NCBI GenBank assembly: GCA_030627065.1
Contig: DAOUSV010000106.1
Span: 1-5,771 of the forward strand
From: Piscirickettsiaceae bacterium
Lineage (GTDB): Bacteria; Pseudomonadota; Gammaproteobacteria; Nitrosococcales; Methylophagaceae
Direction of reading: 5' to 3'
Length of the DNA: 5,771 nucleotides
Each line of letters begins with the position of its first letter. Position 1 is the stretch's first letter. The notes below the pieces were generated by a model, which saw only the letters and a list, made by a program, of their open reading frames with translations, was not told where the DNA came from and searched no databases. The position numbers and the translations under genes are program-made. Below are positions 1-5,771 of the stretch, piece after piece.

Positions 1-396
1 CAATTTAGTGCCAACACGATCCATAATATGGTAGTGTTCGAAACCTTCATTCTGAATACCCAATTCAAAACCAGCTCGCTGAGAACGGCTTATTTTTGGT
101 AACCAACTAAGCGCTTGAACTTCTGGGTGCGCCGCCAAGACTATATCAGCAAACACTTTAAACTCTTCACGACTGACAAGTAAGCTACCCTCAAAATAGG
201 CTTTCATTGCTCTAGCAATGTCTACTTTTGACTGCAATACCAAGCTGAATGTTTTAATACTTTTCTCAGCTTCAGCGGCAAAGGTCTTATGCGTCTGAAC
301 TTCATGTGTATCACGAATTCCTTTATAGCCTGAACAAGCCACACCATTGATAATAAGAAAGATTATTATTGGTAGAAATAGTGTTTTAAGGGTCAT
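1..396 (-). CDS. CHASE-domain membrane sensor protein, N-terminal part (cut by window edge)
   Basis: The reading frame opens at ATG 396-394 and stays open for 132 codons to base 1, so the C-terminus is outside the window. Residues about 4-21 are strongly hydrophobic (LFLPIIIFLIINGVA) and should be a signal-anchor or first transmembrane helix. Residues about 45-132 match the start of a CHASE domain, a periplasmic ligand-sensing module. Features seen are a helix ending AYFEGS (66-71), VSREEF (74-79), the HPEVQALSWLPKI block (90-102), QRAGFE (106-111) and NEGF..Y.I (116-124). CHASE proteins normally continue into a second membrane helix and a cytoplasmic output such as GGDEF/EAL, a histidine kinase or a cyclase; which one applies here cannot be seen. 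The start is preceded only by a weak AAAGAA-like ribosome site. The gene lies 56 nt downstream of the receiver gene on the same strand and may belong to the same transcript. The domain call is solid; the full function is unknown. Confidence 0.85.
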   Translation of the reverse strand, partial: MTLKTLFLPIIIFLIINGVACSGYKGIRDTHEVQTHKTFAAEAEKSIKTFSLVLQSKVDIARAMKAYFEGSLLVSREEFKVFADIVLAAHPEVQALSWLPKISRSQRAGFELGIQNEGFEHYHIMDRVGTKL

Positions 397-452
397 TAAC
401 TGTATTCTTTAATTTTATGATTGTCATACAAAAAACGCCAGTGACAGAATTA

Positions 453-815
453 TTAAGCAAGGTAACGTTGAACAAGCGTTATTAAGTCATCACCCGTAAA
501 TGGCTTGGTAATATAAGCATCGGCGGTCGCCACTCCCTGTTCAATTTCAGCTTCAGATGCTAAGGCAGACACCATAATAATGGGAATACCTGAACAGCCC
601 GCTAACTGTTTAATTTGCTTACACGCATCAATGCCATCCATATTAGGCATATTAACATCCATTAAAATCAAATCAGGACGCCTATTTCTAACCGATGATA
701 TACATTGAATACCATCATCCACACACACAAGCTCATAGTCATCCTCAAGTAACTCTTCTAATATAATTTGATTCATCGGCTCATCATCAGCCGCAAGAAT
801 ATAATACTTTGTCAT
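453..815 (-). CDS. Stand-alone CheY-like response regulator (receiver domain only)
   Basis: This 120-residue protein is a complete receiver domain with nothing attached. It has the acidic pocket D10-D11, the phosphoacceptor D53 in LILMDVNMPNMDG, the switch serine S83 in IIMVSAL, and the conserved lysine K104 followed by cis-proline P105 in YITKPF. By family knowledge it accepts a phosphoryl group from a histidine kinase. With no effector domain it must act by protein contact or as a phosphorelay intermediate or phosphate sink. It follows the receiver-ATPase gene after 22 nt and has a good AAGGGA ribosome site 5 nt before ATG, so it is probably in the same operon. The two upstream kinases both lack a fused receiver, which makes them the natural phosphodonors; that pairing is inferred. 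It should not be called CheY itself, because no chemotaxis genes are present. Confidence 0.93.
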   Translation of the reverse strand: MTKYYILAADDEPMNQIILEELLEDDYELVCVDDGIQCISSVRNRRPDLILMDVNMPNMDGIDACKQIKQLAGCSGIPIIMVSALASEAEIEQGVATADAYITKPFTGDDLITLVQRYLA

Positions 816-820
816 ACTTA

Positions 821-826
821 TCCCTT
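821..826 (-). promoter_or_regulatory. Ribosome binding site AAGGGA of the stand-alone receiver gene
   Basis: Read on the minus strand, AAGGGA lies 5 nt before the ATG at 815-813. It supports that start codon and independent ribosome loading within the 22-nt gap after the preceding stop codon. Confidence 0.7.
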
Positions 827-837
827 ATATCTATAAT

Positions 838-1746
838 TTATGATTGAAGAAAAACTTTAGCAATGACCTTTCGCCCCTCATTGGCATAGGTCAACTTATC
901 AAAACTCATCAGGTTGGCAGTTGCAATTCCTCGACCATGATTATCTGTTGCTCTATCGGCACTAAAAACAATATACTTCTGCCAATCAAACCCATTACCT
1001 TGGTCTTCAATACTCACAACGACCTCTGCATCTGTTCGATTAAGTATCACTTTAACTGACTTGTCTCTATGCTCTTCTGTGGCCAATTTAGCCGCCACAT
1101 GAGCATGTAGTTTCTGCTCGTCAATTAACCGTGTTTTATCGTCATAACTTAAACCTGCATGACCAAACTCTAGCGCATTAAGCATTAGCTCTGTCAGCCC
1201 TGTTACAGCATCTGTTGGCGAAGGAAAGGCACATGATAACAAACTGGCAAGTGAGTAACATTCCTTGATGGTTGAAAAATGAAACTGACCACGCTCTAGT
1301 AATGAGATAGTCGATGGATATTCAGCAATATCTTGTGCTAGCTTTTTAAACCGAACACGATCCGCTACGGCAGCCCTGACCACCGAACGAAACATATCTT
1401 CCTTATAGGGCTTGGTAATGTAGTAATAAGCGCCCGCCTCAATGCCTTCAATAATTTGTTCATTCTTAGCACTGGCTGTTTGTAGAATTGTAGGAACATA
1501 TTGCAACACAGGATGAGCTTTCATCCTTCTTAACACCTCCATCCCTTCCATTTTCGGCATCATTCTATCCAATAACACTACATCAAAGTCATTCGGTGAT
1601 GCCTCTAATAAAGCCCACGCTTCTTCACCGTCACTTGCGGTAGTAATCACATAACCATCATCGTGAAGAAATTCTTCTATAATCATTAAATTATAATCTT
1701 CATCATCGACAGCAAGTACTGATACGGGCTCTAGTTGCTTACTCAT
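838..1746 (-). CDS. Response regulator with C-terminal RsbW-like ATPase/kinase domain
   Basis: Residues 7-125 form a receiver domain: acidic pocket D14-D15, phosphoacceptor D60 in VVLLDRMMP, switch T90 and K112 in ITKPY. After a linker, residues about 150-300 form a GHKL ATPase of the HATPase_c_2 (RsbW/SpoIIAB-like) type. Its N-box is ELMLNALEFGH with E186 and N190, the G1 box is DQGNG (248-252) and the G2 box is HGRGI (270-274). There is no HisKA domain or phosphorylatable histidine box, so it is not a classical histidine kinase. Family members of this kind are thought to act as receiver-controlled serine kinases or anti-sigma-like switches on STAS or sigma-factor partners; none is encoded in the window. 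It starts 2 nt after the stop of the 823-residue kinase gene, with AAGGA 8 nt before ATG. It is the only output-like module in the operon, so it is probably the effector of the two kinases (inferred). Confidence 0.9.
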   Translation of the reverse strand: MSKQLEPVSVLAVDDEDYNLMIIEEFLHDDGYVITTASDGEEAWALLEASPNDFDVVLLDRMMPKMEGMEVLRRMKAHPVLQYVPTILQTASAKNEQIIEGIEAGAYYYITKPYKEDMFRSVVRAAVADRVRFKKLAQDIAEYPSTISLLERGQFHFSTIKECYSLASLLSCAFPSPTDAVTGLTELMLNALEFGHAGLSYDDKTRLIDEQKLHAHVAAKLATEEHRDKSVKVILNRTDAEVVVSIEDQGNGFDWQKYIVFSADRATDNHGRGIATANLMSFDKLTYANEGRKVIAKVFLQS

Positions 1747-1748
1747 TA

Positions 1749-4220
1749 TTATGTTTCCTTACTATCTGATTGTTTTGCTATGGTGAATTTAACAACGATA
1801 CCACTACCACTATTATTCTCCGCCCATATCTTACCATGGTGAGCCGCCATTATTTCTTTACAAATTGCTAAGCCTAAACCTGTTCCACCTGCACCTGTAT
1901 CGGTTTTTGAACTTTGAATAAACTGATCAAATATTGCTTCTAATTCATTTTCTGGCACACCTGCACCCTGGTCAATAATACTAAATAACAGCCTTTCATC
2001 CTCAGCATCTTCAATCACAATCTTAATTTCGGATGATTCAGGGCTAAATTTAATCGCATTAGAAATGACATTAGCAATCACCTGGGCTATTTTGTCATAA
2101 TCATAGTAGGCATGTGTATTTTCCACCTGAGATTCGACACTCAACTGGATAGACTTCTCATCTAACTTGGTAGTAAATTCAGTCAGGATTTTATCAATAG
2201 AGACTCTTAAGTCTTGCCGCTTAAAAGAATAATCCATTTTTCCGGCTTCCAGCTTCGCCAAATCAAGTAGGTTATTTAGTAAGCTCATTAAGCGCTCACC
2301 ACTTTCATTAATATTGCCCAAAAACCGAGCAACCTTTTCAATTGATTTTTGCTCTAAGGGTATTTTGCTAATTTGTTTAGAACCAAACTTAGAAAAACTG
2401 AGAATTGAGTGCATTGGCGTTCTAAGCTCATGTGACATATTGGCTAAAAAGTCTGATTTTGCATGATTAGCCTGTTCAGCCACTCTCTGAGCCTGTTCAG
2501 CTCGCTCCTTTTCTGCACGCAATTCTTTCGTTTGTTCGTCAACAAGTGAAAGTAGACTTTTTTCTAATATTTTCTGTTTAGTAATATCAGTCCTAATACC
2601 GACATAGCGGTTAATCTTCCCCAACTCATCTCGATAAGCCACAATGGTAGTATCCACCCAATATAAAGAACCATCTTTAGCTTGATTACATACTTGTTTA
2701 TGCCAAGACTCTCCTCTTGCCACCGTTCGATACATCTCTGTCCACATAGATTTAGAATGATGGCCTGAGCTCAATAAACTATGATTTTTTCCAAGCAATT
2801 CTTTACGACTATACTGACTAATCTCACAGAATTTATCATTCACATAGGTAATAGCACCTTTGCTATCCGTCATTGCAACAATTGAAGTGGTATCTAATGC
2901 CATTTGTTGCTCTAACAACTGCTGTTCATCTTGCTTTCGTTGACTGATATCTTGGAAGGCAATAGTCGCGCTTACAAACTTCCCTTCTTTATAGCTTGGT
3001 ACTGCAGAAATAGAGACGGGCATTGCACTACCATCTTTACGCCAAAAGACCTCGCTATCAGTACGAAACGCTTCTTCTCGCTGTAATGAATGATTAATAA
3101 TGCAGTCATGAGGCAGCAATGGAATTCCAGCTACTGTTTTATAGTGAATAATATCATGAAGGATTTTGCCGACTAACTCATCAGCTTTCCACCCTAACAA
3201 TCGTGCAGCCTCTGGGTTGATATATGTGCAAAGCCCCTTCGCATCCTGCACATACACGCCATCAGCCATCGCATCTGTAATGCCTGAGAAGAATGATCTT
3301 TCTTCTGCCAGTAGCTGCTCAGCCTTTTTCCTATCAGAAAGGTCCATGACAATCGCATGATATTCGACGATTTTATTATCTTGACCCTTAAATGCGGTCA
3401 GTGTTAATAAAAAGTAGCGCTTCTCACCATTTTTATGGTGGTATATTACCTCTCCCTGCCAGCTGTTTTTTTCCGTAATCTCAGCTAAAATAATGTTTAA
3501 TTCTTGTTCACTAGGAAAGCTTGGGGTAAGCAGTGTTGGATCAGATAATACCTGCTCCTTGGTATAGCCCAAATAGCCCAGCATTTTAGAGTTCACATCA
3601 GTAATAATAAAGTCGGCGTTACGTATAATAATGCCAACTGAGCGACCAATTGCTTCTTTATGATCCTTTAACTCTTTTTCTAACGTTTTATTAACCGTAA
3701 TGTCGCGAAGAAAGAAAACGAGTACCTCTTCTCGCTTATCGCCACCAACAATATTACTCTCATCGAAATCATCGAATAAATCAATACTCTCTTCTATGAT
3801 TTCGGCCGATGTAATATGTAATAAAATATCATGACCCTTTTTATGCCGTCCCACTAACGGCACATCTTCAGACTCTCTGCCTAATAAAAAACTACGAAGA
3901 TAAATAGCGGCATTATTCTCGGCCCAATCCGGACATGGGATAAGATGAGGGAGCTGCTGTGTAATCACTTCAGCTTCGCTATAACCAAAAATAGTTTGAG
4001 CGGCAAGATTAAAGCTTTCTACCGTGCCATCCGGCTTGATGGTGATAATGCCATCTGCTGCATTATGCAACAGTGACGTAAGTTTTGTTTGAGCAGTAAT
4101 TAAATCATGACCAATTTGAGTGACTTCAGTATTCTGAGCTTTTAGCTGCTCAATTTCTTCTAATAAGATAGAAACGGACTCTGTACTTGTATTTTCCTTT
4201 ATTTCACGATCATCACTCAT
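1749..4220 (-). CDS. Soluble multi-PAS sensor histidine kinase (four PAS domains)
   Basis: This 823-residue protein has no membrane segment, so it should sense cytoplasmic signals. An N-terminal helical stretch (about 15-50) leads into PAS1 (46-180, FixL-like but lacking the heme histidine), PAS2 (186-300), PAS3 (306-432) and PAS4 (437-550). A coiled linker rich in A, E, Q and K (552-588) follows. The HisKA domain carries the H-box SHELRTPMH with phosphoacceptor H597. The ATPase domain has N717/N721 in the N-box, DQGAG (750-754), an F-box around F764/F767 and GGTGLGL (778-784), so all catalytic motifs are intact. There is no fused receiver; phosphate must pass to separate regulators, most likely the two encoded just downstream. 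The start is firm: GGAGG lies 8 nt upstream and the gene overlaps the preceding stop by 8 nt. PAS4 plus the kinase core is paralogous to the neighbouring 394-residue kinase. Confidence 0.94.
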   Translation of the reverse strand: MSDDREIKENTSTESVSILLEEIEQLKAQNTEVTQIGHDLITAQTKLTSLLHNAADGIITIKPDGTVESFNLAAQTIFGYSEAEVITQQLPHLIPCPDWAENNAAIYLRSFLLGRESEDVPLVGRHKKGHDILLHITSAEIIEESIDLFDDFDESNIVGGDKREEVLVFFLRDITVNKTLEKELKDHKEAIGRSVGIIIRNADFIITDVNSKMLGYLGYTKEQVLSDPTLLTPSFPSEQELNIILAEITEKNSWQGEVIYHHKNGEKRYFLLTLTAFKGQDNKIVEYHAIVMDLSDRKKAEQLLAEERSFFSGITDAMADGVYVQDAKGLCTYINPEAARLLGWKADELVGKILHDIIHYKTVAGIPLLPHDCIINHSLQREEAFRTDSEVFWRKDGSAMPVSISAVPSYKEGKFVSATIAFQDISQRKQDEQQLLEQQMALDTTSIVAMTDSKGAITYVNDKFCEISQYSRKELLGKNHSLLSSGHHSKSMWTEMYRTVARGESWHKQVCNQAKDGSLYWVDTTIVAYRDELGKINRYVGIRTDITKQKILEKSLLSLVDEQTKELRAEKERAEQAQRVAEQANHAKSDFLANMSHELRTPMHSILSFSKFGSKQISKIPLEQKSIEKVARFLGNINESGERLMSLLNNLLDLAKLEAGKMDYSFKRQDLRVSIDKILTEFTTKLDEKSIQLSVESQVENTHAYYDYDKIAQVIANVISNAIKFSPESSEIKIVIEDAEDERLLFSIIDQGAGVPENELEAIFDQFIQSSKTDTGAGGTGLGLAICKEIMAAHHGKIWAENNSGSGIVVKFTIAKQSDSKET
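1756..1760 (-). promoter_or_regulatory. Ribosome binding site AAGGA of the receiver-ATPase gene
   Basis: On the minus strand AAGGA lies 8 nt before the ATG at 1746-1744, inside the last codons of the upstream kinase gene. The upstream TAA and this ATG are only 2 nt apart, so translation is probably coupled. Confidence 0.75.
1767..2900 (-). repeat. Duplicated kinase module, copy in the long kinase
   Basis: Residues 441-818 of the 823-residue kinase (PAS4, linker, HisKA and ATPase) correspond end to end with residues 19-385 of the 394-residue kinase. The PAS portion is about 67% identical over 116 aligned residues (hand count, no gaps). DNA similarity is clear, including 22 identical bases at 2833-2854. 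The linker after PAS4 and the stretch after the H-box differ more in length and sequence. Confidence 0.85.
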
Positions 4221-5397
4221 GATCTAAGCCTCCGTTATCTAAATGACTAACGGGTAAACTGACATGAATAGCCGCGCCACCTTCTCGACTATTTTCCGCC
4301 CATATTTCACCACCATGTGTCGTAATTATTTCCTTACAAATAGCTAAGCCGAGACCTGTTCCTCCAGCTTCAGTTTGGGTGCGTGAACTTTCTGTAAATT
4401 GCCCAAAAATTGACTTAAACTCCTTTTCTGGAATTCCGACCCCTTGATCACTCACCATAAAGTACAACATAGGTAAATGACTATTTAGTGCTTTCGTAAT
4501 AAAGCCAGTAAGCGTAATTACCCCTGCTTCAGGGCTAAATTTAATAGCATTGGATAATAGATTAACAATAACCTGATGGAGCAGGTCTTTATCGGCCGTA
4601 ATAATAAGTGATGATGCTAGCTTTAGTTCAATGTCTAACTTTTTATCGTTCAGAAAACTCGCTAATTCATTCACACAGTCATCCACAATCATATTAAAAC
4701 TCAGCTCTTTTTCCAGCTTAACTTCTACTTTCCCAGCTTGCAGTTTAGACAAATCCAATAAATTATTTAACAATGTAAGTAGACGCTCTCCACTTTGGTT
4801 TATACGTTTAAAGTAGCGGCTTAACTTTTCCATATTATCATCGCCAACCTTTTTTTCACCAATGGATGAGAAGCTCAAAATACTATGCATTGGTGTGCGT
4901 AATTCATGTGACATTTTAGCTAAAAACTCTGTTTTTGACTTACTGGATTCTTCAGCGCTATTTTTGGCCTGCTCAAGTTCTATTTTTTGCAGCTCAAGGG
5001 ACTCTTCGAACTGCTTTTTCTGTGTAATATCCGTACGAATGGCAATATAGTGAGCCAGCTTGTTATTGCTATCCAGAAAGCCAATAACAGTCGTATCAAC
5101 CCAATATAGAGAACCATCTTTTGCACGATTACACACATCATGATGCCAAGGTTTACCTTTGGCTAAGGTGCGATACATCTCTGTCCACAATGATTTGGGA
5201 TGAAACCCAGAGTTTAATAAGCTATGATTTTGTCCAATAAGTTCTTCACGGCTATATTGACTGATATGACAAAACTTATCATTCACATAGGTAATAGTAC
5301 CTTTTAGATCAGTCCTTGCCACAATTGAGCTAACATCCAGCGCAGCTTTTAAATCCAATAGTTCTTTTTTATCTGTTATTAATAGTGATACTGTCAT
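4213..5397 (-). CDS. Soluble single-PAS sensor histidine kinase
   Basis: This 394-residue cytoplasmic kinase has one PAS domain (about 16-128), a short helical linker (130-155), a HisKA domain with H-box SHELRTPMH (phosphoacceptor H164), and a GHKL ATPase domain. That domain shows N279/N283 in the N-box, DQGVG (317-321), F331/F334 in the F-box and GGTGLGL (345-351). All catalytic motifs are present, and no receiver or membrane helix is seen. It is shorter than most multi-PAS kinases and matches the C-terminal part of the next gene, with which it overlaps by 8 nt. The first residues (MTVSLLITDKKELLDL) resemble the tail of a preceding PAS domain (the usual DIT..K..L motif), hinting at loss of upstream PAS domains. 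No clear Shine-Dalgarno sequence precedes the ATG; an in-frame TAA lies 6 nt upstream of it, so a longer form from an upstream start is excluded. A TTG at codon 14 is a weak alternative start. Confidence 0.93.
   Translation of the reverse strand: MTVSLLITDKKELLDLKAALDVSSIVARTDLKGTITYVNDKFCHISQYSREELIGQNHSLLNSGFHPKSLWTEMYRTLAKGKPWHHDVCNRAKDGSLYWVDTTVIGFLDSNNKLAHYIAIRTDITQKKQFEESLELQKIELEQAKNSAEESSKSKTEFLAKMSHELRTPMHSILSFSSIGEKKVGDDNMEKLSRYFKRINQSGERLLTLLNNLLDLSKLQAGKVEVKLEKELSFNMIVDDCVNELASFLNDKKLDIELKLASSLIITADKDLLHQVIVNLLSNAIKFSPEAGVITLTGFITKALNSHLPMLYFMVSDQGVGIPEKEFKSIFGQFTESSRTQTEAGGTGLGLAICKEIITTHGGEIWAENSREGGAAIHVSLPVSHLDNGGLDHE
4229..4233 (-). promoter_or_regulatory. Ribosome binding site GGAGG of the long kinase gene
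   Basis: Read on the minus strand, a consensus GGAGG lies 8 nt before the ATG at 4220-4218. It sits inside the final codons of the short kinase gene, whose TGA falls at 4215-4213. The 8-nt gene overlap plus this site indicates coupled translation and similar amounts of both kinases. Confidence 0.85.
4243..5343 (-). repeat. Duplicated kinase module, copy forming the short kinase
   Basis: This stretch covers nearly the whole short kinase and is the counterpart of 1767-2900, in direct orientation. The 22-base exact match lies at 5276-5297. Shared unusual features, such as PMHSILSFS after the phosphorylated histidine and CKEI after the G2 box, show common descent rather than general kinase similarity. 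Confidence 0.85.
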
Positions 5398-5424
5398 CAG
5401 TAATTATTGAATAATGCTATGTCC

Positions 5425-5769
5425 CTATAGAAAATTATTCATATCCCCCATTAACTGCATAACTCTTTCTTCTATATTAAAACCATCACTATAAAGGGAA
5501 TTTGATTTATCTTCAGCTGCAATTAAAATGCTAACTAATCGGTCTTCATCTGCAACCTTCATATCTAAATACTGAAAGGCATCTTCCATATCGACATGTA
5601 ACCTCGTCAAAATCATCCCATTTTTACCTTCATTATCCTTATACATCTTTTCAACATCCATCAAGACTTCTTTCGATGAGATTAATAATTGATTTAACGC
5701 GACTTCGATTTCTAATGATTTTGCACGCGCCTCTGCCGCATCACCTAAAAAACCAATATTATCTTTCAT
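5425..5769 (-). CDS. Uncharacterised small acidic helical protein
   Basis: I do not recognise this 114-residue product. It has no signal peptide, membrane helix, cysteine or obvious catalytic motif. The sequence is rich in E, D, L and M with regular hydrophobic spacing, for example ARAKSLEIEVALNQLL (14-29) and ERVMQLM (101-107), so it is probably a helical bundle or coiled coil in the cytoplasm. Only two bases lie upstream of the ATG (5769-5767), so no ribosome site can be judged; the frame may continue beyond the window and this could be the C-terminal end of a larger protein. Its TAG stop is 27 nt before the short kinase gene, which suggests co-transcription. A role as a sensor partner or regulator of the kinases is possible from context only. 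Reading-frame confidence is good; function and start are open. Confidence 0.6.
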   Translation of the reverse strand: MKDNIGFLGDAAEARAKSLEIEVALNQLLISSKEVLMDVEKMYKDNEGKNGMILTRLHVDMEDAFQYLDMKVADEDRLVSILIAAEDKSNSLYSDGFNIEERVMQLMGDMNNFL

Positions 5770-5771
5770 TC

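Noticed and set aside
331..345. Lipobox-like GVAC at residues 18-21 of the CHASE protein, suggesting a lipoprotein.
   Set aside because: The residue before it is asparagine, which breaks the usual lipobox pattern, and CHASE proteins are normally anchored by flanking membrane helices. The transmembrane reading is preferred.
397..445. Possible promoter for the CHASE gene on the minus strand (a TAAAAT-like -10).
   Set aside because: The hexamer 17 nt upstream (TGGCGT) is a poor -35 match; AT-rich sequence gives such -10 boxes by chance.
422..446. Inverted repeat TGTCA/TGACA between the lone receiver gene and the CHASE gene, with a T-run when read on the minus strand (GCGTTTTTTG).
   Set aside because: The stem is only 5 bp with a 15-nt loop, and the T-run lies inside the loop rather than after the stem, so it does not look like a rho-independent terminator.
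844..1059. Open frames on the plus strand (also at 3166-3360, 4631-4816 and 4862-5050).
   Set aside because: All lie antisense within conserved minus-strand domain genes, encode low-complexity serine/cysteine-rich products and have no recognisable family features; they are shadows.
838..1746. Annotation of the receiver-ATPase protein as a hybrid histidine kinase.
   Set aside because: No H-box or HisKA helices lie between the receiver and the ATPase domain; the ELMLNALEFGH and short G2 box fit the RsbW-like group.
5403..5415. Perfect AT-only palindrome arms ATTATT/AATAAT around a single base in the gap before the short kinase gene.
   Set aside because: The arms are short, AT-only and practically loop-less, so the hairpin would be unstable. 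There is no T-run, and chance occurrence is likely in AT-rich spacer.

Overview
The window is a compact, one-directional signal-transduction locus. Every supportable gene is on the minus strand, so transcription runs from high to low coordinates. Base composition is AT-rich (around 40% GC by eye). The protein families, the GGAGG/AAGG-type ribosome binding sites and the tightly packed multi-kinase layout suggest a gammaproteobacterium, perhaps aquatic or marine. That placement is an inference, and no marker gene fixes the taxon.

In transcription order the window holds: (1) a 114-residue, apparently all-helical acidic protein I do not recognise (5425-5769), which may be cut by the window edge; (2) a 394-residue soluble sensor histidine kinase with one PAS domain (4213-5397); (3) an 823-residue soluble sensor kinase with four PAS domains (1749-4220); (4) a 302-residue protein joining a phosphoreceiver domain to an RsbW/SpoIIAB-like ATPase/kinase domain (838-1746); (5) a 120-residue stand-alone CheY-like receiver (453-815); and (6) the first 132 residues of a membrane-anchored CHASE-domain sensor that runs off the left edge (1-396). 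Genes 2 to 5 are separated by -8, 2 and 22 nt, and gene 1 lies 27 nt before gene 2, so they look like one operon. The CHASE gene follows after 56 nt, with no convincing terminator between.

The two kinases are paralogues. The whole short kinase matches the last PAS domain plus the catalytic core of the long one: about two thirds identity over the PAS by hand count, with a 22-nt exact DNA match. This is best explained by an intralocus duplication followed by gain or loss of N-terminal PAS domains.

Functionally, this looks like two soluble kinases with different sensory input feeding two separate receivers. Neither receiver protein carries a DNA-binding domain. The only output module in view is the RsbW-like kinase domain fused to the receiver. 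Control by partner switching (a phosphorylated STAS antagonist or a bound sigma factor) is therefore more likely than direct transcription control, but no STAS, PP2C or sigma gene lies in the window. No RNA genes, CRISPR arrays, insertion sequences or gene-free stretches over 300 nt were seen.
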